DNA from: Candidatus Saccharimonadota bacterium
Lineage (GTDB): Bacteria > Patescibacteriota > Saccharimonadia > Saccharimonadales > Saccharimonadaceae
Direction: 5' to 3'
Assembly (NCBI GenBank): GCA_028289015.1
Contig: JAQGHC010000002.1
Span: 1-49,077, forward strand
Length of the DNA: 49,077 bases
Below, piece by piece: positions 9,984 through 20,469 of this stretch. The position numbers were made by a program, and so were the translations under genes. Each line of letters starts with the position of its first letter. Positions within the stretch are counted from its first letter, which is position 1. The notes under the pieces are model-generated. The model did no database searches, was not told where the DNA came from, and worked only from the letters and a program-made list of their open reading frames with translations.

Positions 9984-11630
9984 TTAAAATTTTTCACGGA
10001 TGTGGCTGAAACTGTAGTCCCAATCCGCATCGGTTTTCTTGTGAGGGTTAAAGATATTTTTTGGATCATACAGATGCTTTACGTCAACCATATAGCTGAG
10101 GATGGTCGGGCTGTACATTTCTTTTAGCCATGGCCCGCGAATCATGCCGTCATTATGCTCACCAGATACTGATCCACCATAGCTAATGACTAAGTCGTTG
10201 ACTTCGGTCATCGCAGGCTTTAACTTTGCGCGCTCTTTTGGGTCTTCGATTTTCATCAACGGAATGACGTGGAAATTACCGTCACCCATATGGCCAGCAA
10301 TCGTCGCGAGTAACTTATACTTTTTAATAATTACTCGAAGCTTTGGCAAAAATTCCGTCAGTCGCGCAGGCGGTACGATAAAATCGTCGATAAACGGAGC
10401 GGTGTGCTTATCCTTTACTTTGCTGCGCAAAAGATTAAAGCTTTCACGGCGCATTAGCCAGAATTTTCGAGATTTTGCTTCGGTTTCATCCTCTTCCATA
10501 TACGTAAAATCGTATTTTTCTAAATCAAGGCGAGTCTGGTGAATCTTGTGCTTTACCTCGTCAACGCTTTCGCCCGTAAATTCAATCAATAGCACCAACT
10601 GAGGCACGCCCTTGATAAGCATCACTCCATCAGGAATCAACTGAAATGCCAGCTTGATCCAGGTCCATAAGCCAAGTTTTTTAATGAAAGAAAAAAAGAA
10701 TTTAAAACATAGCCAGAGCGTATTGTCGTCAAAACTTTCAAATGATGCCGGCTTATGCGCAAGCACCGCCGGGATAACCTCACCCAATTGGTCAATGGTG
10801 CGCATATAACAGACAAGCGTACCCGAATGAGCGGGTTTTGGCACGAGATTTACTTTGATGTCGGTAATAATACCGAGTGTTCCCTGTGCGCCAACGAATA
10901 ATTTTGTCAGATCAAAAATACCGGTATCGCGCTTCCAGATGTTCCATAAATGATACCCTGTTGAGTCTTTACTGACTTTTGGTGCGGCTGCCGCTATTTC
11001 ATCATAGTGTGCGTCGAGCAGCTCAAATGTCTGACGATATAAATTACCTTCAAAATCATCCTGGCTCATTTTTACATTCAGTTCATCACGGTTCAATGGC
11101 TTGATTGTATATTCGTTACCGTCACTTAATACCACCTTTAATTCGGTGACAAAGTTATCAGTTTTACCGAACTCAAGTGATTTTTCACCGCCCGAGTTAT
11201 TGCTGACCATGCCTCCGACCGACGCAAGGTCACGACTCGCCGGGTAACTTGGCAAAATACTGCCCTGCTTTAATGTTTCAATATCGAATTCACGGTAAAG
11301 CATCCCGGGTTGCACGTGTGCAGCCGTTGGACTAACTTCGTGCAATGCATTCATATACATACTGACATCAAGCAGGATCGACTCGCCAATCGCCCCACCC
11401 GACATATCAGTTCCACGAGAGCGTGGAGTAATATTTAACTCTGGATACTCATCCTTGTGTTGATTAACGAAGTTTACTACTGCCTTAACGTCGTCCGCAT
11501 CCCTTGGAAATGCCACAACTTGCGGTCGTAGTTCAAATAGACTGGCGTCGTGACTGTAAAAATCTAGTGCTTCTGCCGATGTATCAAGTTCACCCTTAAA
11601 AATCTTTGAAAGTTCTGTCTGTATGTTCAT
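9984..11630 (-). CDS. FAD-binding oxidase (GlcD/D-lactate dehydrogenase-like)
   Basis: PRSRGTDMSGGAIG...SVGGMVSNNSGGEKSLEFGKT...GHMGDGNFHVIPLM. Confidence 0.9.
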   Translation of the reverse strand: MNIQTELSKIFKGELDTSAEALDFYSHDASLFELRPQVVAFPRDADDVKAVVNFVNQHKDEYPELNITPRSRGTDMSGGAIGESILLDVSMYMNALHEVSPTAAHVQPGMLYREFDIETLKQGSILPSYPASRDLASVGGMVSNNSGGEKSLEFGKTDNFVTELKVVLSDGNEYTIKPLNRDELNVKMSQDDFEGNLYRQTFELLDAHYDEIAAAAPKVSKDSTGYHLWNIWKRDTGIFDLTKLFVGAQGTLGIITDIKVNLVPKPAHSGTLVCYMRTIDQLGEVIPAVLAHKPASFESFDDNTLWLCFKFFFSFIKKLGLWTWIKLAFQLIPDGVMLIKGVPQLVLLIEFTGESVDEVKHKIHQTRLDLEKYDFTYMEEDETEAKSRKFWLMRRESFNLLRSKVKDKHTAPFIDDFIVPPARLTEFLPKLRVIIKKYKLLATIAGHMGDGNFHVIPLMKIEDPKERAKLKPAMTEVNDLVISYGGSVSGEHNDGMIRGPWLKEMYSPTILSYMVDVKHLYDPKNIFNPHKKTDADWDYSFSHIREKF

Positions 11631-11710
11631 TATTACTACTTTACCTGTTTATAGGGGTAAACACAAGCAATATTAGGCTGGCAACACTGCTCGTCATATA
11701 TCCTAAAAGA

Positions 11711-13600
11711 TTACGTGTCGTCGCGCATATCTTTAATCGGACTACGAGCTAGATTTCGGGACAGAGGAAGTAGCATACTAACGAGTCCTGCCACAATAAC
11801 CGCAGCGACAACAACCCAAAGGGCACTCCACCATATCCCAGCGAGGCGGAATTTCTCTGAACCGTCAACGCCGACGAATGTCACCTGTGCTTGCGCGGTT
11901 GCTTCTGTCGCCCATTTATGATCAATCCAAAGCGCGACTACCACGCCAATGATTACTGCTACGAGGGCAATCAGAAGCGAGAGGGCGATTGTGTAAATGG
12001 TGTAAATCATCCGTATGTCATTTCGCTGGGCGCCAATTGCCCGGAAAACGGCTGTTTCCCGACGACTATCCCCAATAACACGTCCGATCATCCCCATCAG
12101 GATAAGCGCAGCTATCACGCCAACAATCAAGACGGCGATGCCAATCGTTTTAGTCGCCGTGGAAATAATTTCGGCCAACAGTATACTGTTGCTGCCAAAA
12201 TAAGAAATAAAGGGCTTACCATTTCCACAATCCATTCCCGTGCAGCCGGTCGCTGAAAATGCCTTTGCGTCAGCGACATTCGTAAACTCAACTAACTGCA
12301 CGTTTTGTGCCGGAAATGCCTGTGGGTCAAATTGTGCATTCGCAGGATCAAAAATAGCATAACTCTGTTTATTTGGGAGGGCGTCATACATATTTTGCGG
12401 CACAACCCACATACCTTGCAATGACGAACCAGCAACTGCGGATACCAGTGCGCTCATGCTTGAGAATGATTCACCACTGAACCCGTCAGGACCCAGGCCA
12501 ACGACACGAAATGTTACTTTTTGTTGAACTGGATCAACGCGACTATCGAATAGGCGATCGAATTGCAATTGCTTCTCGGCTTGTTTTTTCTCGTCTGCCG
12601 TACGAACATCGCGACTTACTATAGCCGGACCACAGGATGTTGCGGCTGGAACGCCGTAAATCAACGAGGGTTTTTGATATTCTTTATTAGTTTTGTTTTG
12701 TTCAATTTCTTTTGCGACACGAAGTGCTTCGCCTATCTGAAGTTGCGAGGCTGCATTACGATAACAAGCTGTAAAGGTCGCCGACGCAGCGTGCTTTCGA
12801 ATATATGATGAACGCTCTAGCCTTTCCTGAGATGTTGCAGACTTGGGTAATTTTTTCAAACCAAGTGCCGCTTCTACTTTTGAATATGGTGCGATAATTG
12901 GCAAATCTTGAATATTTTTTTGAGCGTCGAGATGAGCACTGTCAAGCAAGAACTGATTCGTAATTGATGCATCGAGATATGACCAGCCCCTATCTACATC
13001 CGGGGCTGGTGAATAGAAATAATTCTCTTTCGCTACGCCTTTATACTTCTCCACTCCATCAACCATTAAAGTCATTTCACCTGGCATTGCATTTGCTTTC
13101 ATCTCATAAAAACTTTTAGGATGGTACGCAGCAGCAGCTGTTTTTAACTTTTCAATCGTTGGCGGTAATGCCGCTATATGTTCTCGTATCGCTAATACTG
13201 CCGCTGGTGAAGTAAGATCAAGATAGGAGATGTTATCCGGACCTTTCGTCGTTGGCTTTTGCTCACTATTAGAATCATATTCAGCCCCTAGGCGTGCAGC
13301 CTCACGCTTTTTATCGGCAACTAATTTGATATACATCTCGTTTGCACGAGCCTGTAGTTCTGGGGATGTACCGTCATAGAGAGTGTAGCCTGAAAAATCT
13401 TGTACATTTGTGATGTAGCGCTCAGACAAGCTATCTTTTGTAAAACGTTTTGCACTATCAACCACTCCGCCGACAAGAAGTGTCGCCAATACTAATGTTC
13501 CGAATAAGAGGCTGGCGGTTATTACCGTCACGATCGTCCGTACTTTTCGAGTTCGTAGCTTTGTCAAGGCTAGCAGCGCCGCATCACTAAATCGAATCAT
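11711..13600 (-). CDS. ABC transporter permease, FtsX/MacB-like with a large extracytoplasmic domain
   Basis: N-terminal TM, long soluble domain, C-terminal FtsX-like TMs (RVIGDSRRETAVFRAIGAQRNDI). Confidence 0.85.
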   Translation of the reverse strand: MIRFSDAALLALTKLRTRKVRTIVTVITASLLFGTLVLATLLVGGVVDSAKRFTKDSLSERYITNVQDFSGYTLYDGTSPELQARANEMYIKLVADKKREAARLGAEYDSNSEQKPTTKGPDNISYLDLTSPAAVLAIREHIAALPPTIEKLKTAAAAYHPKSFYEMKANAMPGEMTLMVDGVEKYKGVAKENYFYSPAPDVDRGWSYLDASITNQFLLDSAHLDAQKNIQDLPIIAPYSKVEAALGLKKLPKSATSQERLERSSYIRKHAASATFTACYRNAASQLQIGEALRVAKEIEQNKTNKEYQKPSLIYGVPAATSCGPAIVSRDVRTADEKKQAEKQLQFDRLFDSRVDPVQQKVTFRVVGLGPDGFSGESFSSMSALVSAVAGSSLQGMWVVPQNMYDALPNKQSYAIFDPANAQFDPQAFPAQNVQLVEFTNVADAKAFSATGCTGMDCGNGKPFISYFGSNSILLAEIISTATKTIGIAVLIVGVIAALILMGMIGRVIGDSRRETAVFRAIGAQRNDIRMIYTIYTIALSLLIALVAVIIGVVVALWIDHKWATEATAQAQVTFVGVDGSEKFRLAGIWWSALWVVVAAVIVAGLVSMLLPLSRNLARSPIKDMRDDT

Positions 13601-14415
13601 ATAACTACTCCATCTTTTAGTCGTATTTCTCGATCAGCCCGGGCGGCAATTGCGGCATCATGCGTCACAATAACGATCGTCGTTCCAAAATCACGTCGAA
13701 TCGACTCGAATAAATTGATAATTGCATCACTATTGACGCTATCTAAATTGCCCGTCGGCTCGTCAGCTAGTAAAATCTTAGGTTGATTAAGCAGAGCCCG
13801 AGCAATTGCCGCTCGCTGCATCTGACCACCAGACAACTCACGCGGCAAATGACCTAGCCTATCATCAAGCCCGACAGCCTGCGCGAGACGCTGGATATCA
13901 TTCCTGCGAACACTCCGTTTAGTCCGCGCAAACATACCTGGTACTTCAAGATTCGTGCGGATACGTAAAAAAGGCTGCAAGTAGAAGAATTGAAAGACAA
14001 AACCAATTGTTTGATTGCGAAATTTCGATAGCTTGCCGTCACGCATCTTTTTTAAATCGAAACCGTCTACCATCACAATACCCTCTGACGGCTTATCAAG
14101 ACCGCCGATCATTTGCAGTAACGTGCTTTTTCCACTTCCGCTAGTGCCAGTTAATGCGACAAATTCACCTTGTCTAATCTGCAAGGAAACGCCGTCAAGT
14201 GCGGCAATTCTTTCGCGTCCAATTTTGTAAGTTTTTTTGACGTCTTGCAGATCAACAACCACTGGGCCTGCAGATGCAGAGGCTTTTTGGGCCGGCTGCT
14301 GGCGTTTGGTATGTGCGTACGCATGGACAGCGCGAACCGCCCGAAGCGAGTCATTGTCAAAAAGTCTAATAAATTCTTTAATTTCGTGATCAAATAGCCG
14401 GCTATCATCGCTCAT
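13597..14415 (-). CDS. ABC transporter ATP-binding protein, MacB/LolD-like
   Basis: GTSGSGKSTLLQMIGGLD, LSGGQMQRAAIARALLNQPKILLADEPTGNLD; start MSDDSRLF preferred; 4-nt overlap with permease. Confidence 0.93.
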   Translation of the reverse strand: MSDDSRLFDHEIKEFIRLFDNDSLRAVRAVHAYAHTKRQQPAQKASASAGPVVVDLQDVKKTYKIGRERIAALDGVSLQIRQGEFVALTGTSGSGKSTLLQMIGGLDKPSEGIVMVDGFDLKKMRDGKLSKFRNQTIGFVFQFFYLQPFLRIRTNLEVPGMFARTKRSVRRNDIQRLAQAVGLDDRLGHLPRELSGGQMQRAAIARALLNQPKILLADEPTGNLDSVNSDAIINLFESIRRDFGTTIVIVTHDAAIAARADREIRLKDGVVI

Positions 14416-14580
14416 ATAATCATTATCATAGCACGATATAAGCATTATGCTTATGGTTTTCTTAAACTGCAAACTCACATCACATTACTACGATGAGAGT
14501 TTAATGGAAGTGGCGCTTTCGTCACAATCTCGCCCACTCACTATCGCAACAGCCGGCGGAGGATTTTGCTTTTTTAAACA

Positions 14581-14612
14581 AAATTACCAGTCCCATGGGA
14601 CTGGTAATTTTT
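14581..14612 (-). terminator. Rho-independent terminator after dnaK
   Basis: aaattaccagtcccatgggactggtaattttttaa hairpin with T/A tail. Confidence 0.8.
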
Positions 14613-14628
14613 TAATAGAGACGCACTG

Positions 14629-16527
14629 TTACTTTTTCTTATCGTCTTTTTCGTCGATAACTTCACCTTCGACTGGTTCATCCTTTTTCGATTCGCCGTC
14701 TTCAGAGGCAGGTGCTTCCTCTTTGTCGGCTGTTTCGTAAAGTTTCGCACCAATAGTTTGGATCTTTTCTAGTAATTCCTTGCTAGCAGATTCTAGCTCT
14801 TCTTTGTCATTAGAATCTTTATGTTTTTTCGCTTCTTCGACAGCATCAGTGATGACTTTTTTGTCTTCATCGCTAATCTTGTCTTTGTATTCGTTTGGCA
14901 TTTTCTCTGCCTGATAAATAGCGTTTTCTAATGTATTACGAGCATCGACGGATTCACGCTTCTTTTTGTCTTCTTCTGCATGCGCCTCTGCTTCTTTAGC
15001 GGCTTTTTCGATGTCTTCTTTTGAAAGGTTGCCGCTGTCAGAAATTGTAATCTTCTGCTCTTTGCCGGTTCCCTTGTCTTTAGCGGTAACATTTAGAATA
15101 CCGTTCGCGTCCAGATCAAACGTCACTTCGATTTGCGGCACACCACGAGGTGCAGGTGCAATACCGTCTAATGTAAAGCGGCCAAGAGATTTATTGTCAG
15201 CTGCCATTTCTCGCTCGCCCTGCAAGACATGAATTTCAACTTGCGGTTGATTATCAGCGGCAGTCGAGAACGTTTCTGACTTGCTTGTAGGAACTGTACT
15301 GTTACGGTCGATCAGTTTGGTCGTCACGCCGCCCATTGTTTCAATACCGAGTGATAGTGGCGTTACGTCAAGTAGCAGGACATCTTTGACATCACCGGCA
15401 AGCACACCCGCTTGAATAGCAGCACCAATCGCGACGACTTCGTCGGGGTTCACGCCTTTAAGCGGCTCTTTATTAAAAATTGATCTCACCTTCTCGACGA
15501 CAGATGGCATACGAGTCATACCACCAACAAGAACGATTTCGTCAATGTCGCCTGCCTTAAGATCTGCATCTTTCAATGCTTTTTCGACTGGCTCAGCCAG
15601 GCGATCAATCAGGTCACCGACAAGTTCTTCTAGTTTACTGCGAGTCAATTTATACTCGAAGTGCTTTGGACCTTCAGCGTCTGCTGTTAGGAATGGCAAA
15701 TTAACTTCGTATTCAGTTGTTGACGAAAGTTCTTTCTTTGCCTTTTCAGCTTCGTCTTTCAAACGCTGCATCGCGGCTTTATCAGATTTTAGATCAATAC
15801 CCTCATTGTTCTTAAAGACATCAAGGAAGTGGTTAACGATACGATTATCAAAGTCCTCACCACCAAGATGAGTATCACCATGCGTTGAGCGAACTTCGAA
15901 CACGCCGTCACCAAGCTCAAGGACGGAGACGTCGAACGTACCACCACCAAGGTCAAAGACAACAATCTTTTCATCTTTTTTGCTTTCAAGACCGTAGGCA
16001 AGAGCGGCGGCAGTCGGCTCGTTAATAATACGCTTCACCTCTAGACCAGCAATTTTACCCGCATCTTTAGTTGCCTGACGCTGTGAGTCATCGAAATACG
16101 CAGGAACAGTAATAACCGCTTCGGTGACTTCTTCACCCAAGAAGGCTTCAGCATCCGCTTTGATTTTTGAAAGGATCATTGCCGATACCTCTTCTGGTGA
16201 ATATCCTTTATCACCCATCATAACTGCAACGCCACCGTCTTTCTTGACGATTTCGTATGGCATGATATCATGATCTTTTTGGACTTCTTTGTCGGTAAAC
16301 TTACGACCGATTAAACGCTTTACGCCATAAATAGTATTCTTCGCATTCGTGACGCGCTGACGCTGCGCAACTTGACCAACAAGTCGTTCGCCGCTTTTAT
16401 TAATTGCTACAACAGATGGCGTCGTACGATTGCCTTCAGCATTTGCAATAACTTCAGGTTTACCTGCAACCATATATGCGAATGCGCTATTGGTCGTACC
16501 AAGGTCAATTCCTATAATTTTACCCAT
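14629..16527 (-). CDS. dnaK: Chaperone protein DnaK
   Basis: [27 protein letters not shown]...; SD ggagg before ATG at 16527. Confidence 0.98.
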   Translation of the reverse strand: MGKIIGIDLGTTNSAFAYMVAGKPEVIANAEGNRTTPSVVAINKSGERLVGQVAQRQRVTNAKNTIYGVKRLIGRKFTDKEVQKDHDIMPYEIVKKDGGVAVMMGDKGYSPEEVSAMILSKIKADAEAFLGEEVTEAVITVPAYFDDSQRQATKDAGKIAGLEVKRIINEPTAAALAYGLESKKDEKIVVFDLGGGTFDVSVLELGDGVFEVRSTHGDTHLGGEDFDNRIVNHFLDVFKNNEGIDLKSDKAAMQRLKDEAEKAKKELSSTTEYEVNLPFLTADAEGPKHFEYKLTRSKLEELVGDLIDRLAEPVEKALKDADLKAGDIDEIVLVGGMTRMPSVVEKVRSIFNKEPLKGVNPDEVVAIGAAIQAGVLAGDVKDVLLLDVTPLSLGIETMGGVTTKLIDRNSTVPTSKSETFSTAADNQPQVEIHVLQGEREMAADNKSLGRFTLDGIAPAPRGVPQIEVTFDLDANGILNVTAKDKGTGKEQKITISDSGNLSKEDIEKAAKEAEAHAEEDKKKRESVDARNTLENAIYQAEKMPNEYKDKISDEDKKVITDAVEEAKKHKDSNDKEELESASKELLEKIQTIGAKLYETADKEEAPASEDGESKKDEPVEGEVIDEKDDKKK

Positions 16528-16578
16528 TATTGTGTCCTCCATTTGTCATTTGCTCTATAAAATTCGTATATTCTTATC

Positions 16579-16605
16579 TTAGCACTCAACGCGTGAGATT
16601 GCCAA
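16579..16605. promoter_or_regulatory. Second, imperfect CIRCE operator upstream of dnaK
   Basis: ttagcactc-aacgcgtga-gattgccaa: one perfect arm, other arm 7/9. Confidence 0.75.
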
Positions 16606-16622
16606 TATCTTCATTTTAAATA

Positions 16623-16649
16623 ATTAGCACTCTAGTGTCAAGAGTGCTA
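16623..16649. promoter_or_regulatory. Perfect CIRCE operator upstream of dnaK
   Basis: TTAGCACTC-tagtgtcaa-GAGTGCTAA, exact consensus. Confidence 0.97.
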
Positions 16650-16661
16650 ATTATTTTTTAT

Positions 16662-17157
16662 TTTATAAGTTTGCGGCGACAACATAGCGTGGCCCGCTAC
16701 CATTCAAGGCAGCGTCAAGCTGAAGAGTTTAGACGGTCGCAGTACATTATTCAAACCACAGTCATGATTTAAACCATCCTGAAGATATACGACGACCATC
16801 CTACCTAACTTACTATCGATACTTCTCGTCGTCCGGCAATGGTAAACGGGGCCAGCTTCACGCCAATACCCTATACCCACTGGCGCTTGGTGTTTTGAAT
16901 GAAGTGACGCGAACATTTTTGAGGTTAGTATTGCAGCTTGTCGTCTTGACAGCAAGTATGACACTATTGACTCACTCGTAAATATCACCTGAAAAAATAT
17001 CTGAAAGTTAATGCCACGTACTAGTTACGAGTAGGTAGGTTCCATTTGTGGCAATATAGGCAATAAGTTGTAATTGCCGTCGTATACTTATAACCACGAT
17101 GACAATAGCTAATTCGACGACCGTAAAGCCGCTCGCTGTTTGTTTTTTAAATCTCAT
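16662..17157 (-). pseudogene. Degraded type IV pilin-like gene
   Basis: MRFKKQTASGFTVVELAIVIVVISI prepilin signal then frame loss; downstream frames give pilin-like pieces, ending LQLDAALNGSGPRYVVAANL*. Confidence 0.65.
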
Positions 17158-17241
17158 TAGCATAGTACGGAAGATAATGACATTAAACTCTAACACAGGT
17201 AAAGTGTACGCCCAATGCTAGTGCGATTTAACCGCGTAGGA

Positions 17242-18315
17242 CTAAATACGATACCACTTAGTGCCGTCGCTAAGAAAATCGTTGCTTTGTCGCTGAGTAT
17301 TGACCGAAATAGTCACTTGGTCGTCAATTAGCTCCCCGCCCTGTGGCTGGACGATAATTGCGTTTACGCTGCTATCAACCTTTTTGACACTTAGCGTTGC
17401 GCCGCTTGCAACTGGAGGCATCGTAATAGTAAAGCCGCCACTCGTTGCGTTAGCAATCACAAAATCACCGTTAACTGCCGTATAGGCTGTCGTTCTAGCG
17501 ATGACAGCGACGCCAGGACCGCTGCCCGCAGGAAGAGTATAGTAACCTTTTGTGCCCGACGCATTAGTACCGTAGTATTTACCATTGCCAGGGGCTGCAC
17601 TGTCGCCACTTAAACTTAATGTGCGGCTAGCAGAGAGGTTACCACCACCATCCAAAGAGCCGCTCGTGGCAATTTGAATTGTTTGGTCAACTTTAGCAGC
17701 AAGGACCTGGAACAGTTGGCGCAGCAGCCGTGCCACCAAGGTCGCCAGCGAGCTGAACGATACCTTTTGTAGAAGCAGTGGCGTCTGAGATGTCTCCGAC
17801 ACTACTTGGAGTCGCCCAAGCCAAGCCAACGCCGTCATAGGACAGAACCTGATTGGCAATAGCACCGCTGGCACTTAACTTTCCAACAGTCACAGTGCTA
17901 TTTGCCAACTTGGATGTCGTGACACTTCCATCAGCTGTCGTCGTGGTGTTCAGTTTTGTTTGCACAGCAGCGGCTAGGTCAGCTTCGGGAACACCGCCAG
18001 CAGGGAGAGTGTATTTCACATTAATGGCTGATTGTGTCGCAGTTGAGATAGGCTTGCCAAATCACTAGCATTGTCAGCATTTGCTAAACTAACGTCTGCT
18101 TTGGTGATTGCGACTGCGCCCGTCCGGCCATTCACACTGGCGACACTATTACTTCCAATCACATTAAGTTTCGCTACGGTCGCAGAATCCAACTTTGCTT
18201 CAGAAATAATTCCGTCTTTTAATGTTCCGTCACTTCGATGTACTTGACTTAGGTAGTCATTGAGAATACTACCCCACCGACCACTATCCGAACCGGGCTG
18301 CGGTAACCGTGCCAT
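17242..18315 (-). pseudogene. Phage tail-fibre-like/surface repeat protein disrupted by two frameshifts (ORFs 18016..18315, 17693..18019, 17242..17874)
   Basis: MARLPQPGSDSGRWGSILNDYLSQ...SLANADNASDLA / KPISTATQSAINVKYTLPAGG...IVQLAGDLGGTAAAPTVPG / LAAKVDQTIQIATSGSLDGGG...; first and third ORFs share a frame. Confidence 0.75.
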
Positions 18316-18484
18316 GCGCTTCTCATTATGTATTATTTACAGCGTTATAGCATAAGTGTAGTATTATATTCTCCTTTATTCAATATAAATATATTCTTTA
18401 CCCTATAAGCGTGCGAATTAAAATACAATTAGATTTTTATCACCCTCGAATTGTCTCTCATGCTTAGTTAGATTTTGATATCGC

Positions 18485-19021
18485 TTATCCTTGTTGTATT
18501 GCCTCGACGATTGCTTGACTAAACGCCGGGATGTCATCAGGGTTTCGACTAGTAATAACATACCCGTCGATTACGACATCTTGGTCAATCCATATGGCAC
18601 CGGCATTTTTCATATCATCTTTTAGAGTCGGATAGGATGTAAGCGTTTTGCCTTCAATAATATCCAATGAAACAAGTACCCACGGTGCATGACAAATAGC
18701 TGCAACGATCTTACCGCTGTTGTACATACTTTCTACAAAATTAAGCGCATCAGGAACAATACGCAGATTATCAGCGTTCACGACACCACCGGGCAGTACG
18801 ACCGCATCGTAATCTTCTGGCAAAACCTCACTTAATTGCATATCAACATCAAATGTATCACCTAGTTCAACATGATGCAGGCCATGAACTTCTTCTTTGT
18901 CTGGTGCGATCAAGTTTACTTCATAGCCAGCTTGCTGTAAAAGTGTTCGTACGTCTTCCATCTCGGCCTGTTCGAAATAATCATGAACAATCATGGCAAT
19001 TCGTTTATTCTCTTCTTCCAT
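18485..19021 (-). CDS. DJ-1/PfpI family protein
   Basis: RIAMIVHDYFEQAEM...YDAVVLPGGVVNADNLR...KIVAAICHAPWVLVS. Confidence 0.93.
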   Translation of the reverse strand: MEEENKRIAMIVHDYFEQAEMEDVRTLLQQAGYEVNLIAPDKEEVHGLHHVELGDTFDVDMQLSEVLPEDYDAVVLPGGVVNADNLRIVPDALNFVESMYNSGKIVAAICHAPWVLVSLDIIEGKTLTSYPTLKDDMKNAGAIWIDQDVVIDGYVITSRNPDDIPAFSQAIVEAIQQG

Positions 19022-19124
19022 ACGATCAATCTCCCTTATGTAACCAATCTATAATAACAAAGTGAGAAATGGCTGTATGTGAAATATATAACTATTCCGA
19101 CGAACTATATCGTACTTTCGTCTA

Positions 19125-19589
19125 CTATTGGCGAGTGACTTTGACCATCGCATGGCGGATTGGCTGGCCATTAAGCGTATAGCCAGCCTGTAATTCTTCG
19201 GCAATCACCTCTTTTTCACCTTCGGCTTCTTCATCAAATTGAATCGCTTCGTGGAAGTCCGGATTAAACTCGACACCATTAGCGGCATCAATTCGTTTTA
19301 AGTTTAGACCTTCGAGTGATTTTTCAAGATTTTTTACCAGATTGGCAATACCTTGGACCCACTTATTATCTTTTAATTCTTCAGGCGTGTAGGCGATGGC
19401 ACGTTCGATATTATCAATAACAGGTAGCAGTTTTAGAATTGCGGCAGATTGTCCATGTGTATATGTAGCGGCTTTGTCAGCTTCACTACGCTTACGGTAA
19501 TTTTCAAAATCCGCCCGCGTACGCTGCAAATCGCCAGTTAACTCAACGATTTGCTCTTCAAGATCTTCAACTTTTTTACTTTTTGTCAT
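19125..19589 (-). CDS. grpE: Nucleotide exchange factor GrpE
   Basis: LQRTRADFENYRKRSEADK...LLPVIDNIERAI...FNPDFHEAI...GYTLNGQPIRHAMVKV. Confidence 0.96.
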   Translation of the reverse strand: MTKSKKVEDLEEQIVELTGDLQRTRADFENYRKRSEADKAATYTHGQSAAILKLLPVIDNIERAIAYTPEELKDNKWVQGIANLVKNLEKSLEGLNLKRIDAANGVEFNPDFHEAIQFDEEAEGEKEVIAEELQAGYTLNGQPIRHAMVKVTRQ

Positions 19590-19601
19590 TTTTCAAACTC
19601 C

Positions 19602-19736
19602 CTAAAATAGATTCCCAATTGCGTTAATTAAACTAATGAGCGCGTCGCCGATTGCCTGAACAACGGCAACGACCGCATTCACAATTGCACCGATGACTGC
19701 GATGAATCCATCGATAATCGTGTTGATAACTTCCAT
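19602..19736 (-). CDS. 44-aa amphipathic peptide of four 11-residue repeats, between hrcA and grpE
   Basis: MEVINTIIDGF/IAVIGAIVNAV/VAVVQAIGDAL/ISLINAIGNLF*; SD AGGAGG 7 nt before ATG; ATG overlaps hrcA stop (TAATG). Confidence 0.85.
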   Translation of the reverse strand: MEVINTIIDGFIAVIGAIVNAVVAVVQAIGDALISLINAIGNLF

Positions 19737-20449
19737 TACAATACCTCCTCTAACATTGCGCCGGCATGACGCACGAGCCGCATTACTTTTCCATAACTTT
19801 GACGTGTCGGGCCAAGGACACCGATGTAACTACGATCACTATACGGCGAACGGAAGCGGCTGATAATCAAACTTGCCCCGCTAGTTTTACCGATCGGATT
19901 TTCGGCGCCGATGTAGACATTTAACGGTTCGTTCGGCGCCGCTTCGCGTAGCCACGGCTCTAGGTTATCAAGCAACCTGGCAACCGATTGGGCGTGCGTC
20001 CCGCTCATAAATTCTGGCTGCGAGAACAGATTGCCAATACCGCTCATATATAACTCGTCCCCGATTGTTGCAATACCTAAGTTTTGCGTCAGATCAACAA
20101 GACTGTCAACAGCACTGCGAATTGCCCGATCTGCCCGTTCGCCACCATACGTATTGACTCGCGCCTCAATCGCTCTCGCACTGCGATCAAGTTCTTGCGT
20201 CTGCTCATTGGCGTGCTGTTCGGTTAACGTGTTGACGTAAAATCGGTAGCCTTGATCGGTTGGTATACGTCCCGCACTAGTGTGTGGTTGCATAATCATT
20301 CCCATATCCTCTAACCGTGCCATTTCACTACGGATTGTGGCGCTAGAAACATTAAATAATTTTGCTAGTATCACGCTACCGACAGGCACAGCTATTTCAG
20401 CGTACTGTTCGATAATTGCGGCAAGGATGGCTATTTGACGACTTGTCAT
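19736..20449 (-). CDS. hrcA: Heat-inducible transcription repressor HrcA (short, 237 aa)
   Basis: MTSRQIAILAAIIEQYAEIAVPVGS...SSATIRSEMARLEDMGMIMQPHTSAGRIPTDQGYRFYV. Confidence 0.95.
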   Translation of the reverse strand: MTSRQIAILAAIIEQYAEIAVPVGSVILAKLFNVSSATIRSEMARLEDMGMIMQPHTSAGRIPTDQGYRFYVNTLTEQHANEQTQELDRSARAIEARVNTYGGERADRAIRSAVDSLVDLTQNLGIATIGDELYMSGIGNLFSQPEFMSGTHAQSVARLLDNLEPWLREAAPNEPLNVYIGAENPIGKTSGASLIISRFRSPYSDRSYIGVLGPTRQSYGKVMRLVRHAGAMLEEVL

Positions 20450-20469
20450 AGTCTTATTTTAACGTAAGT

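Noticed and set aside
16704-16988. 94-aa ORF as a separate gene
   Set aside because: Better explained as part of the degraded pilin gene; no start context
17242-18315. Complete prophage
   Set aside because: Only a single tail-fibre-like gene; no integrase, capsid, terminase or portal in the window
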